This document shows, one piece after another, positions 16,502 through 29,032 of a stretch of DNA of 64,000 bases. The stretch is taken from assembly GCF_040546595.1 (NCBI RefSeq), contig NZ_JBEPOB010000001.1, forward strand, positions 3,597,001-3,661,000. The letters are read 5' to 3'. The notes under the pieces were generated by a model, which saw nothing but the letters and a program-made list of their open reading frames with translations, made no database searches and had not been told where the DNA came from. Numbering within the stretch: the stretch's first letter is position 1; every line of letters starts with the position of its first letter. A program made the position numbers and the translations under genes. The stretch comes from Bosea sp. OAE506. GTDB taxonomy: Bacteria > Pseudomonadota > Alphaproteobacteria > Rhizobiales > Beijerinckiaceae.

Positions 16502-16960
16502 TCAGACGACCATCGCCGAGAGATCGGCCTCGGCAACCAGCGTGCCTTCGACGCGCGCCTCGCCGCGGTAGAAGTAGATGTTGCGCTTGCGGGCGACCTT
16601 GGTGAGGTGGAAGCGCAGCGTGTCCCCGGGCCCGACGGGCTTGCGGAACTTGGCGTTGTCGATGGTCGTAAAGAGAACGCTGCGGACGGCCGCATCGTCG
16701 CTGCCGCGGGCATTGACCACGAGGACGCCGGCGGTCTGCGCCATCGCCTCGATCATCAGTACGCCGGGGAATACCGGCCGATCAGGGAAATGCCCGGTGA
16801 ACTGCGGCTCGTTGATCGTCACGTTCTTAATGCCGACACCGGACTCGTCGCCATTGATCTCCACGACGCGGTCGACCAGCAGGAACGGGTATCGATGCGG
16901 AATGCAGGCCATGATCCTCTGGATGTCGGCCACACCCAGCGTCGTCGTCGCCTCGGTCAT
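16502..16960 (-). CDS. fabZ: 3-hydroxyacyl-ACP dehydratase FabZ
   Basis: 152 residues, hot-dog fold dehydratase that removes water from 3-hydroxyacyl-ACP in fatty-acid elongation. The catalytic motif is FTGHFPDRPVFPGVLMIEAM, with the His near residue 57 and the Glu in MIEAMAQ. The location between lpxD and lpxA is standard: FabZ and LpxA/LpxD compete for the same hydroxyacyl-ACP pool, so joint expression balances phospholipid and lipid A. ATG 16960 gives the usual short N-terminus. The gap to lpxA is 46 bp. Confidence 0.96.
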   Translation of the reverse strand: MTEATTTLGVADIQRIMACIPHRYPFLLVDRVVEINGDESGVGIKNVTINEPQFTGHFPDRPVFPGVLMIEAMAQTAGVLVVNARGSDDAAVRSVLFTTIDNAKFRKPVGPGDTLRFHLTKVARKRNIYFYRGEARVEGTLVAEADLSAMVV

Positions 16961-17059
16961 CGTCTCGTGTCTCCCGCGCGGAGCCCGCTCCGCCTCACCG
17001 GTTGCTTCTAGCCGCCAGACGCGGCGAGGCCAACAGCCGGGCCGCGCCGAAACGCCGCC

Positions 17060-18115
17060 TCAGCCCTGGGATCTGCCCTTGCTGCGATTGGCGAGCAGGG
17101 ATTTGAGCAGCGCGCTCTCACGCGCCCAGTTCAGCGCCGGCTGGGCCGGATAGCCGCCATACTTCGCACCACGGGGAACATCGCCCGCGACGCCGCTTTG
17201 GGCCGCGATCTGGGCGCCCATCCCGATCGTCAGATGCCCCGCAAGCCCGACCTGGCCGCCGAGCACCACGAAATCCTCCAGCGTCGACGATCCGGCGATG
17301 CCAACCTGAGAGACGATGACGCAATGGCGACCGACGACGACGTTGTGGCCGATCTGGACGAGATTATCGATCTTGGTGCCCTCGCCGATCACCGTGTCGC
17401 GGCTGGCGCCCCGGTCGATGCAGGTGTTGGCACCGATCTCGACGTCGTCCTGGATGATGACGCGGCCGATCTGTGGCACCTTCATGTGGCCCTTGGGGCT
17501 CATGGCGAAGCCGAAACCGTCCTGGCCGATGCGGACGCCGGGATGGATGATGACGCGGTTGCCGACCAGCGTCGCCTGCAACGTGGCTCCGGCGCCGATC
17601 GAGCAGTTGCGGCCGATGCGGACATGCGGGCCGATGACGGCATGCGAAGCGACGACGGTGTCCGCCCCGATCTCGGCGCCAGGGCCAACGACGGCGCCGG
17701 GATCGACGGTGACGCCTGCTTCGAGAACCGCCGTGGCATGAACGAAGGCGCCAGGCGCGACGCCCTGGGAGCCGAAGACCGAACTGGGCTTCAGCGCGGC
17801 GGGAAAGAAGCGCGCGAGCACGCGCGCAAAGGCGTGATAGGGCGCCGGCGAGACCAGCGCCGTGGTTCCGGCGGGAACCCGCTCCGCAAAGCGCGGCGAG
17901 ACCAGGCAGAGCCCGGCCGAGGTGGCCGCCAGCGCGTCGGTGTATTTCGGGTTGTCCATATAGGCGACGTCGGACGGGCCGGCGTGCTCGAGCGCCGCGG
18001 CGCCCGTCACGCGGCGTGACGCGTCGACGCCTTCGGGAAGCGTGAGCCCCGAAATGGAAGCGACCTCGCCGAAGTCGAGCGAGGTCGCGGCCGGGAAGAA
18101 TTGGGGTTCTGACAT
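17060..18115 (-). CDS. lpxD: UDP-3-O-acylglucosamine N-acyltransferase
   Basis: 351 residues. LpxD adds the second hydroxyacyl chain, to the 2-amino group, in lipid A synthesis. An N-terminal uridine-binding domain (to about residue 105) precedes hexapeptide repeats forming a beta-helix ([20 protein letters not shown]), with [13 protein letters not shown] near the catalytic His, and a short C-terminal helix. ATG 18115 ([20 protein letters not shown]) is chosen; the longer frame to 18571 runs into bamA and is antisense-like. bamA lies 40 bp upstream on the same strand, so the genes are probably cotranscribed. Confidence 0.96.
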   Translation of the reverse strand: MSEPQFFPAATSLDFGEVASISGLTLPEGVDASRRVTGAAALEHAGPSDVAYMDNPKYTDALAATSAGLCLVSPRFAERVPAGTTALVSPAPYHAFARVLARFFPAALKPSSVFGSQGVAPGAFVHATAVLEAGVTVDPGAVVGPGAEIGADTVVASHAVIGPHVRIGRNCSIGAGATLQATLVGNRVIIHPGVRIGQDGFGFAMSPKGHMKVPQIGRVIIQDDVEIGANTCIDRGASRDTVIGEGTKIDNLVQIGHNVVVGRHCVIVSQVGIAGSSTLEDFVVLGGQVGLAGHLTIGMGAQIAAQSGVAGDVPRGAKYGGYPAQPALNWARESALLKSLLANRSKGRSQG

Positions 18116-18155
18116 CGGGTGTGTCCGGAGCGGGGTGCGGAGGCACCCCGCTTCG

Positions 18156-20678
18156 TCAGAAGCGGGTGCCGCCCGAGAAGCGGAAGGCCTGAGTGCGGTC
18201 GCCGCCGTACTTCGCGGTGACGGCCTGGCCGTTGATGATCGCCGTGCCGAACTGGCCGTCATCCTTCGACAGCGCGTAGGCGTAGTCGAAGCGGATCGGG
18301 CCGAGCGGCGACTGCCAGAGCAAGCTGACGCCGACCGAGGAGCGGATGACGTTCTTGTCACGCACGCAGGCGATGTTCGTCTGGGCCGACTGGCCCTGAG
18401 ACAGAGCAACGTTGAACTGCCGCGCCGAAGACCCTGCCGGGCAGGCCGCAGACGCAACCGCGTTGCCGCCATCATAGTTGAACAGCGTACCGGCGTCGGC
18501 GAAGACCGCGCCGCGCAGGCCGAGATCGCGCGGCAGACCCCAAATCGGGAACTGCACTTCGAGCGAACCACCGAAATAGCTGGTTCCGCCGAGCGCGTTC
18601 GCGGTCGGATCGTTCAGCACGTCGCGCGGACCTATGCCGGAGGGCGCGAAGCCGCGCACCAGGGTCGGTCCGAGGAAGTAGTGATCGATCATGCGGAGAT
18701 TGCCGCTCGTCGCCTGGACGTGACCACCCTGGACACGGGCAAAGCCGACCACGTCGTCGAAGATTTCCTTGTAGTAACGCGCATCGGCCGAGACGCGCAG
18801 GAACTTCGAGTCGCCGCCCACACCGGCGAACTCGGGCTTGACCTCCGCAATGAAGCCATTTCGCGGGGTCTGGTTGCTGTCGAGCGAGTTGTAGTTAAAG
18901 CCAAGACCGACCAGCGAGGTCAACGTGGTGCCCTGAGCTTCCTTGACCGCAACCGTCGCTTCGCCGTTGGTCAGGCAGTTGATCGTCTGGCTGACTGCGA
19001 TCGCTCGAGCCGTGCCGGGCGTGACGCCCGCGATCGGAAGCGTACAATCGTTGTACGGCCGGGTCGTGGTGTTCGGGATCTCGATCTCGGTCTGGTAGAT
19101 CGAGTAGCGCGGCGTGATCGAGAACTCTTCCGTGATCGGGAAGGTCAGGCGGACGGTACCGCCGGTGACGCGGCTCTCGAAGCGGCCGGTGTTGTAGTTG
19201 TCGCTGAACTTCGAGAACAGGTCGAAGCCGGCAGCGATACGACGGCCGAGGAAATAGGGCTCGGTGAAGGAGAAGTCGACGCCCTGGGTGCGCTGGCCGA
19301 GTGTGCCCGCGATGCGGACGAACTGGCCGCGGCCGAGGAAGTTGGACTCCGACAGAGCGACTTCGCCGATGATGCCGTCCGAGGTCGAATAGCCGCCCGA
19401 GATCGAGAACGAACCGGTGGCCTTGTCCTCCACTTCGATGTTCACGACCACACGATCGGGCGCGGAGCCCGGCTCGTTGGTGATGCGCACCTTGTTGAAG
19501 AAGCCGAGATTGTTCAGGCGACGCTCGGCGCGGTCGACCATCACCTTGTTGTAGGCGTCGCCCTCGCCGAGATCGAGCTCGCGGCGGACGACATAGTCAC
19601 GCGTACGGGTGTTGCCGCGCACATTGATGCGCTCGACATAAACCCGCGGGCCCTCGTCGACGACATAGGTGATGCCGATCAGGCGGCCGGCCGAATCGCG
19701 GTCGCCGCGGGGACGAACCTGCGCGAAGGGATGACCGCGACGGGAAACCTCGGTGGTCAGGTTTACGAGCGTCCGCTCGACGGCCTCGGCGTTGTAGGTG
19801 TCGCCGACCGAAGTGACGACATAGCTCTGCAGCGCAGCGGAATCGAGCTCACGCAGGCTCGAATCGACGGCGACGTTGCCGACCTTGTACTGCGGACCTT
19901 CGGAGACGGCGATGTCGATGACCCAGCCGCCGGACGTCTCGTCGAAGCGCGCGGTGTTGCTGACGATCTGGAAGTCGGCATAGCCGTTCTTCAGATAGAA
20001 GCGACGCACCAGCTCGAGGTCCGAGGCGATCCGCTCGGGATCATAGACGTCCGAGGTCTTGATCCAGCTCAGGAAGTTCGACTCGGTCGTGGTCATCAGG
20101 CCGCGCAGGCGGCCGTCCGAATAGATCTGGTTGCCGTCGAAATTGATCGACTTGACGCCGGTCTTGCCGCTCTCGTTGATCGTGAAGACGACGTCCGAAC
20201 GGCCGTTCGGCAGCGGCGCGATGCGCCCGCTCACCGAGGACAGGCCGTAGCCGGCGCGACGATAGACTTCCTTCAGGCGGGCGACGTCGGCGTCGATGAG
20301 CTGCTGGCTCATCGGGCCGCCGGCCTTCGACTGGACCTGCTGCAGCAGGACTTCGCTCTTCAGACGGCGATTGCCCTCGAAGGCGACGCGGTTGATCGAG
20401 TCGCTCTCCCGCACGGAGATGACGGTCTGGGAGCCGCGGCGGCTCACCTGGACGTTGCTGAACAGGCCCGTGGCCAGAAGGCTCTCGCGGATCGACTCCG
20501 GCGCGCTCTGCCCCGACGCATAGGAGCGGATCGTCTCCGCGTCGACGCGCCTGTTGCCCTGGACAATCACGGCCTGCGCGAACACCACGCCACCGCTCAC
20601 GGCCACCATGAAGGCCGAAAGTCCGACTGATCGAGAGAGCCGCGTTCTGATGGACCGGCTCTTTTGGGTCGACGTCAT
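18156..20678 (-). CDS. bamA: Outer membrane protein assembly factor BamA
   Basis: 840 residues. A signal peptide ([17 protein letters not shown], cleaved about residue 35) is followed by five POTRA domains (starting [17 protein letters not shown]; up to about 430) and a C-terminal 16-strand barrel ending in FRFSGGTRF with the terminal aromatic residue. The motif VRGF in loop 6 is present ([14 protein letters not shown]). It folds and inserts outer-membrane beta-barrels, including LptD encoded at 53496. ATG 20678 is chosen because the longer frame adds only an arginine-rich tail. An intergenic stretch of 369 bp upstream probably holds the promoter. Confidence 0.97.
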   Translation of the reverse strand: MTSTQKSRSIRTRLSRSVGLSAFMVAVSGGVVFAQAVIVQGNRRVDAETIRSYASGQSAPESIRESLLATGLFSNVQVSRRGSQTVISVRESDSINRVAFEGNRRLKSEVLLQQVQSKAGGPMSQQLIDADVARLKEVYRRAGYGLSSVSGRIAPLPNGRSDVVFTINESGKTGVKSINFDGNQIYSDGRLRGLMTTTESNFLSWIKTSDVYDPERIASDLELVRRFYLKNGYADFQIVSNTARFDETSGGWVIDIAVSEGPQYKVGNVAVDSSLRELDSAALQSYVVTSVGDTYNAEAVERTLVNLTTEVSRRGHPFAQVRPRGDRDSAGRLIGITYVVDEGPRVYVERINVRGNTRTRDYVVRRELDLGEGDAYNKVMVDRAERRLNNLGFFNKVRITNEPGSAPDRVVVNIEVEDKATGSFSISGGYSTSDGIIGEVALSESNFLGRGQFVRIAGTLGQRTQGVDFSFTEPYFLGRRIAAGFDLFSKFSDNYNTGRFESRVTGGTVRLTFPITEEFSITPRYSIYQTEIEIPNTTTRPYNDCTLPIAGVTPGTARAIAVSQTINCLTNGEATVAVKEAQGTTLTSLVGLGFNYNSLDSNQTPRNGFIAEVKPEFAGVGGDSKFLRVSADARYYKEIFDDVVGFARVQGGHVQATSGNLRMIDHYFLGPTLVRGFAPSGIGPRDVLNDPTANALGGTSYFGGSLEVQFPIWGLPRDLGLRGAVFADAGTLFNYDGGNAVASAACPAGSSARQFNVALSQGQSAQTNIACVRDKNVIRSSVGVSLLWQSPLGPIRFDYAYALSKDDGQFGTAIINGQAVTAKYGGDRTQAFRFSGGTRF

Positions 20679-21047
20679 CGGGTCGCCTATTCCATTTCTC
20701 AGGTCACCACCCCGTATCCGGGGGCACCCACCCGACAGGGGGGCGCATGGAGACATTGCAGTCCATTCGCTTCTACAAAGTTTCCCGCAGGGTGCAAACC
20801 GGCATTGTCGTTAACAAAATATTTTCGAAGCGCTCGTTGCTTGGAGGTCACGCGCATCGCCGCGATTTCGCCGCAAACCGCCCTCGAAACCGGGTTTGGC
20901 CGGCGCCCCGTATGAGCTGGGGACAGCGCCGAGATTCCGCACCTGCGCCGCGCGACGGCTCGAAAGCCGCTCAAATCGTTAAGCGCCGAGAAAGAGACAC
21001 CCCGCCGGGCACGCCTTCCACCGGCTCGTCCCCGCCGCCAGCGCCCG
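20679..21047. other. Intergenic region between rseP and bamA
   Basis: A 369-bp stretch without a convincing gene. An AT-rich part at about 20800-20830 (around GTTAACAAAATATTTT) stands out from the GC-rich flanks and is a likely place for a bamA promoter on the minus strand, but no clear -35/-10 pair was found. Confidence 0.35.
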
Positions 21048-22199
21048 CTAGAGCAGCGAGCGCACGTGCAGCAGGTCGTTCCAGGTCACAAAGAGCATCA
21101 GCATCAGCACGAGGCCGAGGCCCAGACGAAAGCCGATTTCCTGGGCGCGGTCACTCAAGGGCCGGCCGCGCACGGCCTCGATCGCGTAGAAAACGAGATG
21201 GCCACCATCGAGCATCGGCACGGGGAAGAGGTTCATCAGCCCGATCGAGACCGAAAGGATGGCGGCGAGGTTGATCAGCCCCATCAGGCCGGAGTTGTGG
21301 GCCACGACACCCGAGACCTGCGCGATCCGAATCGGACCGGAGAGCTGGTCGACCGATTCCCGCCCGCTCACGAGCTTCGCGAGATAATCATAGGTGCGCT
21401 CGACCACGTACCAGGTCTCGCTCACACCGACCTGCGCCGATTCGAGCAGGCCATAATGCTGGGTCTTCCAGTCGCTCTGCTGGCGCGAGGCTTGGATGCC
21501 GACGACGCCGAGGCGCTGCTTGCCGAGCGGCGTGTTCTGTTCGACCAGCGCCGGTGTGACGGGCAGCGTGACGAGGCCGCCGGCGCGGTCGATCACGATG
21601 GACAGCGTCTCGTTGGGTCGGGCCGAGATCAGGCGCTGCATCTCGGCGAAGCTGGTGACCGAGCGCCCGTCGATCGAGACCACGAGATCGCCCGAGCGCA
21701 GCCCGGCGCGCTCGGCGGCGCTGCCGGCGACGACCTGGTCGACGCGCGGGGCCAGGACCGGCTTGCCGAAGGCATAGACGGTGGCGCCGAAGATCAGGAT
21801 CGCGAGGAGAAAATTGGCAACAGGGCCGGCGGCGACGATCGCCGCCCGCTCGCCGATCGACTGGGCGGGGAAGGAGCGCGCACGCTCTTCCGGCGTCATC
21901 GTGCGCAACTCGGCGGAATCAGTGCCCGCGGAGGCCGCATCGGCATCGCCGGAGAACTTCACATAGCCGCCGAGCGGGATCAGCGCGAAGCGCCAGCGCG
22001 TGCCGCGCCGATCGTTGAAGCCGAACAGCTCCCGCCCGAAGCCGATCGAGAAGACCTTGACGTCGACCCCGCACCAGCGGGCGACGAGGAAATGGCCGAG
22101 TTCGTGGACGAAGACGACGAGCGTCAGAACGAACAGGAATGGGACGATATAGCTCAGCAGGGAGCCGCTGCCGTTCCAGAGGGTCGTGACGAATTCCAT
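21048..22199 (-). CDS. rseP: RIP metalloprotease RseP (site-2 protease)
   Basis: 383 residues, an inner-membrane zinc protease that cleaves anti-sigma factors and signal peptides within the membrane. It has HELGH in the first transmembrane helix (FVHELGHF, about residue 31), a PDZ domain in the middle (VVAGSAAERAGLRSGDLVVSI) and NLFPVPMLDGGHLVF near the C-terminus, which supplies the third zinc ligand. ATG 22199 has AGGAG about 6 bases upstream; the longer frame to 22307 is discarded. It follows dxr after 22 bp and precedes bamA, the usual alphaproteobacterial order. Confidence 0.96.
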   Translation of the reverse strand: MEFVTTLWNGSGSLLSYIVPFLFVLTLVVFVHELGHFLVARWCGVDVKVFSIGFGRELFGFNDRRGTRWRFALIPLGGYVKFSGDADAASAGTDSAELRTMTPEERARSFPAQSIGERAAIVAAGPVANFLLAILIFGATVYAFGKPVLAPRVDQVVAGSAAERAGLRSGDLVVSIDGRSVTSFAEMQRLISARPNETLSIVIDRAGGLVTLPVTPALVEQNTPLGKQRLGVVGIQASRQQSDWKTQHYGLLESAQVGVSETWYVVERTYDYLAKLVSGRESVDQLSGPIRIAQVSGVVAHNSGLMGLINLAAILSVSIGLMNLFPVPMLDGGHLVFYAIEAVRGRPLSDRAQEIGFRLGLGLVLMLMLFVTWNDLLHVRSLL

Positions 22200-22221
22200 C
22201 TCAAGCTCCTGCTGCCCGCCC

Positions 22222-23400
22222 CTAGGTGACAGCGAAGGGCGGTCGCGACAAGAGCGCCCGCGCGCGGTTTCTCGCCTCATGGTCAATGGCGAGCGCCTCC
22301 GCCACATCAGCCGGCGCCGGCCGCGCGGCCTCCGAGGTGGCGCAGACCGCCTCGACCAGAGCGGCGATGCCAGGAAAGGCGATGCGGCCCTCCAGATAGG
22401 CGGCGACGGCGACCTCGTTGGCTGCGTTCAGCACGGCCGGCATCGCGCCCCCGGCGGCGAGCGCGGCCATGGCATGTCCCAGCGCAGGGAAGCGGACGAG
22501 ATCGGGCCGCTCGAAGGTCAGTGGCGCCGAGATCGCGAGATCGAGAAAACGCGCGGGCGGTGCATCGAGCCGGCCGTCGATCCCCAGGCAATGGGCGGCG
22601 GCGACGCGCATATCCGGCAAAGCCATGCCGGCGCTGACCGAACCGTCGCGGAAGGTGACGAGGCCGTGGACGAGTTGCTGCGGGTGGACCAGCACCTCGA
22701 GCTGGTCGGGTCTCAGGCCAAAGAGGAAGCAGGCCTCGATCAGTTCGAGCCCCTTGTTCATCATGCTGGCCGAGTCGATCGAGATCTTGGCGCCCATCGC
22801 ATAGTTGGGGTGGGCCAGAGCCTCCTCCGGCCGGGCCGCCGCGATCCGCTCGGCGCTCCAGGTCCGGAACGGGCCGCCGGAAGCCGTCAGCGTCATGCTG
22901 CGGATCGCGGAGATCGGCTCGGCCCCCAGCACCTGATGGAGGGCGTTGTGCTCCGAATCGAGCGGGAGGATGCGCGCACCGACCGCAGCGGCCCGCGCCA
23001 TCACGGCCGCCCCCGCACAGACCAGGCTCTCCTTGTTGGCCAGTGCGACGACACGGCCAGGCGTCAACGCCGCAAAGGTGGCTTGCAGCCCCGCCGCACC
23101 GGAGATTGCGCTGACGACGATGTCGCTGTCGCGCGCGACCGCCTCCAGCACCGCCGAAAGACCCGCGGCCGAAGCGATGCCGGTCCCGGCCAGCGCCTCG
23201 GCCAGGGCCGGGCCCGCCTCCGCATCGGCCAGGGCGGCGAAAGAGGCTCCCGTCTCGACTGCGACGCGGGCCAGGGCCTCGACATCGCGCCCGGCGACGA
23301 CAGCCCCGATCCGCAGCCGCTCCGGATTTTCTGCGACGACGGCGCGGGTCGACCGCCCGATGGACCCGGTCGCTCCGAGAAGCGTGACGGTGCGAAGCAT
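22222..23400 (-). CDS. dxr: 1-deoxy-D-xylulose-5-phosphate reductoisomerase
   Basis: 392 residues. Dxr makes 2-C-methylerythritol 4-phosphate, the committed step of the MEP isoprenoid pathway. The NADPH-binding GATGSIGRST is at residues 9-18; the metal and substrate site appears in LPLDSEHNALHQ and in the SASMMNKGLELIEA stretch. ATG 23400 sits directly before the Rossmann strand. The upstream neighbours uppS and cdsA also feed envelope lipids: UppS uses the isoprenoid product. The gap to cdsA is 13 bp, consistent with one operon. Confidence 0.97.
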   Translation of the reverse strand: MLRTVTLLGATGSIGRSTRAVVAENPERLRIGAVVAGRDVEALARVAVETGASFAALADAEAGPALAEALAGTGIASAAGLSAVLEAVARDSDIVVSAISGAAGLQATFAALTPGRVVALANKESLVCAGAAVMARAAAVGARILPLDSEHNALHQVLGAEPISAIRSMTLTASGGPFRTWSAERIAAARPEEALAHPNYAMGAKISIDSASMMNKGLELIEACFLFGLRPDQLEVLVHPQQLVHGLVTFRDGSVSAGMALPDMRVAAAHCLGIDGRLDAPPARFLDLAISAPLTFERPDLVRFPALGHAMAALAAGGAMPAVLNAANEVAVAAYLEGRIAFPGIAALVEAVCATSEAARPAPADVAEALAIDHEARNRARALLSRPPFAVT

Positions 23401-23413
23401 GCGCTGATCCGCG

Positions 23414-24237
23414 TCAGAGATGGGCGAGGAAGAGGACGAGGCCGGCGAAGACCAGCACGGCCCAGTAACCGTCGAGGCGGTCGAGGAAACCGCCATGGCC
23501 GGGAATGAGCCGGCTCGAATCCTTGGCGCCGAAGCGGCGCTTCAGGGCGGATTCGAAGAGGTCGCCCATTTGGCTGAAGATCGAGGCCGCCAGCGATCCG
23601 GCGATGACCGCTGCGGGCCCGACGATCTGCTGGGCTGCGGGCGTCAGCGCCCAGACGGCATAGCCGCAGAGTGTCCCCGCGATCGCGCCGCCGATGGCGC
23701 CGGACCAGGTCTTGCCCGGGCTGACGCTCGGCATGAGCTTCGGCCCGCCGAGGCGCCGGCCGGTGAAATAAGCGGCGATGTCGGTCAACCAGACGACGGC
23801 GAAGCTCCAGATCAGAAGCGAGAGGCCGATCTCCGGCTGAGCCCGCAAGGCGGGAGCGACCAGGGCGAAGGCCAGCGCATAAGCGACGCCGCAGAGCTCC
23901 AGCGGCAGCCGCCCGCGCATCCGCGGTGTCAGGACGGCGCCGGCGAGAGCAGCGAGCGATGCGACGCCCGCCAGCGCCGGCTGGCTCACGGGCGCGAAGC
24001 CGAGCAGCAGGCCGGCGAACACGACGCCGACTGCGGCAGCGATCGCATGGTCGCGGGTGGCGGCGATCGAAAGCCACTCATAAGCAACGAGACCGGCAAC
24101 GAGGGTCCAGACGATCCGGAAGGGCCAGCCGCCCCAGGCGGTAACCAGCAGCACCACGGCCGCCAGCACCAGCGCGGAGATGATCCTGAGCCGCAATTCG
24201 CCCTGGCCGGATCGAGGCTGACCGGCGGCGGGGCCTG

Positions 24238-24241
<4 letters not shown>
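23414..24241 (-). CDS. cdsA: Phosphatidate cytidylyltransferase
   Basis: 275 residues with about seven hydrophobic segments; makes CDP-diacylglycerol, precursor of all phospholipids, in the inner membrane. The family signature is at the C-terminus: [20 protein letters not shown] followed by [10 protein letters not shown]. Its start overlaps the uppS stop by 4 bp (ATGA at 24238-24241), so translation is probably coupled. The first 15 residues are hydrophilic and may not all be translated if a later start is used. Placed between uppS and dxr, as in most Gram-negative bacteria. Confidence 0.95.
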
Positions 24242-24996
<755 letters not shown>

Positions 24997-25055
24997 TCTG
25001 GATAAGCCTCGTTCGGCCTTGCGCCGGGTGGAATGGCGCCTGAGCGCCGACAGCG

Positions 25056-25625
25056 TCAGACGCTGAGGATTTCCTTCTCCTTGGTCGCCAGCGCCTGGTC
25101 GATCTCCGCGATGTGCTGATCGGTCGCCTTCTGCACCTGGTCGGACTGGCGCGTCACGTCGTCCTTGGTGAAGGCGCCCTCCTTCTCGACCTTCTTGATG
25201 ATGTCGATGGCGTCGCGACGGACATGGCGAACCGCGATCTTGGATTCCTCGGCATATTTATGCGCGACCTTGACCATCTCCTTGCGGCGCTGCTCGTTCA
25301 GCTCGGGGATGCGGATGCGCAGGACCTGCCCTTCCGTCTGCGGGTTGAGGCCGAGATCGGATTCGCGGATCGCCTTCTCGACGGGGCCGACCATGCTGCG
25401 GTCCCAGACCTGCACGCTGAGCAGGCGGGCTTCCGGAACGCTGACGGTGGCGAGCTGGGACAGCGGCTGGCGCGCGCCATAGGCCTCGACCTGGATCGGA
25501 TCGAGCATGTTGGCCGAGGCGCGGCCCGAACGGAGCGAGGCGAGATCGCCCTTGAAGGACTGGAGCGCGCCCTGCATGCGGCGCTTCACGTCGGCGAGAT
25601 CGAATGTCGTCTGGGCCATCGTCAT
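25056..25625 (-). CDS. frr: Ribosome recycling factor
   Basis: 189 residues (187 if the second ATG at 25619 is used). With EF-G it splits the post-termination ribosome. The three-helix-bundle region shows [20 protein letters not shown] near the N-terminus and [19 protein letters not shown] near the C-terminus, both conserved. The first ATG is preferred since AAGG lies five bases before it. Located between pyrH and uppS, the nearly universal order. Confidence 0.97.
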   Translation of the reverse strand: MTMAQTTFDLADVKRRMQGALQSFKGDLASLRSGRASANMLDPIQVEAYGARQPLSQLATVSVPEARLLSVQVWDRSMVGPVEKAIRESDLGLNPQTEGQVLRIRIPELNEQRRKEMVKVAHKYAEESKIAVRHVRRDAIDIIKKVEKEGAFTKDDVTRQSDQVQKATDQHIAEIDQALATKEKEILSV

Positions 25626-25778
25626 CTAGACCTTGAACTGGTGCATCGCCGGGGAGAAGGGCGGCCCTGCCGCCGGCGGCGATGCGAGATCGATTATGCG
25701 TTGCCGGGCATTTCTGAAACCCGGCGCGACCATGGCGGCGAGGCCGTCCAGGGTCAAGAACATCGTGACACGAAGCGG

Positions 25779-26486
25779 TTACGGCGTGACATAGGTCGCG
25801 CGGCCCTCGCCGCGCAGCACCGCGGCGAGCATGCCCGACTCCGCGATCGAGAACACGACGATGGTGAGGCCGGCATCGCGCGCCAGGGCAAAGGCGGCCG
25901 TGTCCATGACCTTGAGGTCACGGCTGATCGCCTCGGCATGGGTCAGCGTGTCGTAGCGGGTCGCCGCCGGGTCCTTCTTCGGATCGGCCGAATAGACGCC
26001 GTCGACCTGCGTCGCCTTGAGGAGATGGCTGCAGCCGAGCTCGGCCGCGCGCAAAGCGGCGCCGGTATCGGTCGTGAAATAGGGGTTACCGGTGCCGCCG
26101 CCCAGCACCACGACCTTGCCGTTGGTGAGGTGGTCGAGCGCGCGCTTGCGGGCATAGCTCTCGCAGAGCGAGGGCATCGGCACCGCCGACATGGCCCGCG
26201 CCGGGGCGCCGGCGCTCTCGATCGCGTGTTCGAGGGCGAGCGCATTCATCACCGTGCCGAGCATGCCGATCGAGTCCGCGCTGGTGCGGTCGAGGCCCTT
26301 GGTGAGGCCCTGGACGCCACGGAAGAAGTTGCCGCCGCCGACGACGATGGCGATCTCGACGCCCTCGCGCGAGGCATGGGCGATGTCGGCGGCGAGCGCC
26401 GTGAGCGTGGCTCCGTCGAGGCCCGAACCGGCCTGCCCGGCCAATGCTTCTCCGGAGAGCTTTACGAGAACGCGCTGTGGCCGCAT
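25779..26486 (-). CDS. pyrH: Uridylate kinase
   Basis: 235 residues, amino-acid-kinase fold; phosphorylates UMP to UDP. The N-terminal VLVKLSGEAL and IVVGGGNFFRG bind phosphate, and TDTGAALRAAEL and VDGVYSADPKKDP follow in the usual order. UTP inhibits and GTP activates the enzyme in other bacteria. The rpsB-tsf terminator at 26602 lies upstream, so pyrH must start from its own promoter in 26487-26601, although no clear boxes were found. A 153-bp gap separates it from frr. Confidence 0.97.
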   Translation of the reverse strand: MRPQRVLVKLSGEALAGQAGSGLDGATLTALAADIAHASREGVEIAIVVGGGNFFRGVQGLTKGLDRTSADSIGMLGTVMNALALEHAIESAGAPARAMSAVPMPSLCESYARKRALDHLTNGKVVVLGGGTGNPYFTTDTGAALRAAELGCSHLLKATQVDGVYSADPKKDPAATRYDTLTHAEAISRDLKVMDTAAFALARDAGLTIVVFSIAESGMLAAVLRGEGRATYVTP

Positions 26487-26601
26487 CGGATCGTCTCCGT
26501 TCTTGTCGTTGCCGGCTGTTCCATCGCGCCGGGGGCGAGGTGCCGGTCCGCGCCGATGCGCGGAGTGGCCCGCGATTCGCGCGCCGCACCCCTTCCTACA
26601 G

Positions 26602-26628
26602 AAAAGGCCGCGCGATGCGCGGCCTTTT
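26602..26628 (-). terminator. Rho-independent terminator after tsf
   Basis: AAAAGGCCGCGC, loop GAT, GCGCGGCCTTTT: a 12-bp perfect inverted repeat with T residues in the reading direction of tsf, 24 bp after its stop. It separates rpsB-tsf from pyrH. Confidence 0.88.
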
Positions 26629-26652
26629 CATGCGTCGTCAGAGCGGAGACGG

Positions 26653-27576
26653 TCAGCCCGTGGTGCCACCGGCGGCGGCCACCTCGGCGGCGAAGTCCTG
26701 CTCTTCCTTCTCGATGCCCTCGCCCAGCGCGTAGCGGGCGAAGCCCGTCAGCTTCACCGGCGCGCCGACCTTGCCCTCGATCTCCTTGAGAACCTGGCCG
26801 ACCGACTTCGACCCATCATGGATGTAGGCCTGCTCGAGCAGGCAGTATTCCTTGGCGTAGCTCTTGAGCCCGCTCTCGGTGATCTTCTCGAGCACATGAG
26901 CCGGCTTGCCGGCGTTCTTCTCGGCGAGGATCGCCTTCTCGCGCTCGAGCACTTCCGGAGCGACCGAGGCCAGGTCGAGCGCGACGGGGTTGGTCGCCGC
27001 GACATGCATGGCGAGCTGGCGGCCCAGAGCGGCGAGCTCGTCGGCCTTGCCGGTCGACTCGAGTGCGACCATGACACCGATCTTGCCGAGGCCGTCGGCG
27101 ACCGCGCCGTGGACATAGGTTCCGATCACGCCGGCCGAGACCTTGAGCTGCGCGACGCGGCGCAGGTTCATGTTCTCGCCGATGGTGGCGATCGCGTTGG
27201 CGATGGCATCCTTGACCGTGCCGCCACCCGGATAGTGATGGGCCAGCACCGCCTCGGCCTCACCGCCCCGCTCCAGCGCGACATTGGCGATGCCATGGGC
27301 GAGGCCCTGGAATTCGAGGTTGCGGGCCACGAAGTCGGTCTCGGAGTTGAGCTCGATGACGACGCCGTTGTGACCCGACACCGCCACCGCGACCAGACCT
27401 TCGGCGGCGACGCGGTCGGCCTTCTTGGCGGCCTTGGCGAGGCCCTTGGTGCGCAGCCAGTCGATCGCTGCCTCGATGTCGCCATCGACAGCCGAGAGCG
27501 CGGTCTTGCAGTCCATCATTCCCGCGCCGGTCTTGTCGCGGAGTTCCTTCACCAGTGCGGCGGTGATCGCGGCCAT
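26653..27576 (-). CDS. tsf: Elongation factor Ts
   Basis: 307 residues, guanine-nucleotide exchange factor for EF-Tu. The N-terminal UBA-like domain ([20 protein letters not shown]) and the TDFVARN motif, which touches EF-Tu, are clear; two core subdomains follow. ATG 27576 has GGAAG about 8 bases upstream; the longer frame to 27606 is rejected. It lies 186 bp after rpsB in the conserved rpsB-tsf order and is closed by a strong hairpin terminator. Confidence 0.97.
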   Translation of the reverse strand: MAAITAALVKELRDKTGAGMMDCKTALSAVDGDIEAAIDWLRTKGLAKAAKKADRVAAEGLVAVAVSGHNGVVIELNSETDFVARNLEFQGLAHGIANVALERGGEAEAVLAHHYPGGGTVKDAIANAIATIGENMNLRRVAQLKVSAGVIGTYVHGAVADGLGKIGVMVALESTGKADELAALGRQLAMHVAATNPVALDLASVAPEVLEREKAILAEKNAGKPAHVLEKITESGLKSYAKEYCLLEQAYIHDGSKSVGQVLKEIEGKVGAPVKLTGFARYALGEGIEKEEQDFAAEVAAAGGTTG

Positions 27577-27762
27577 TGTCGTTCTTCCTTGTCTGTCGTG
27601 CGGCACCGGACGGCGGCAGCCGCTGAGTCAGCCCGGCCAGCCCGTTATGGGGCAACGCCGACGCCCCGTTTCCGGTCGTCGGCGCTGGTCGGCATTCGTC
27701 TTGGTCTCTTCAGCAGCCGGATTGCGACGCGCCGATGACGCGCCGCCTCCGGCCATCCGGTC

Positions 27763-28773
<1,011 letters not shown>

Positions 28774-29032
28774 GGTCTGTATCGTCCTTCCGGTTGAGCC
28801 TCTGGGGTGCGAATGAACCGAGCATGAGCTGCAAGGTCACCGGAACGCTTCGGGAGTGAAGCGGTGCTCCCCATGTGGGATGGGCTGCGCCATACAGGGG
28901 AAGCGCCCCGAATGCAAGGCGCCCGCACCCGCAAAAGCGATCGCGCCCCGCAAGAGCCGCGCGAACGCGAAAGATGGAAGACCGTTCGCCGTCCTTACGC
29001 TAGAGAAGTCGGAGCCTGACCGGACCCTGCCT

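Noticed and set aside
17060..18571. Longer start for lpxD at 18571
   Set aside because: The added 152 residues overlap the 3' end of bamA in another frame and are arginine- and serine-rich, with no LpxD homology.
18042..20630. Open frame of 862 codons opposite bamA
   Set aside because: Same antisense effect; bamA on the minus strand has all POTRA and barrel features.
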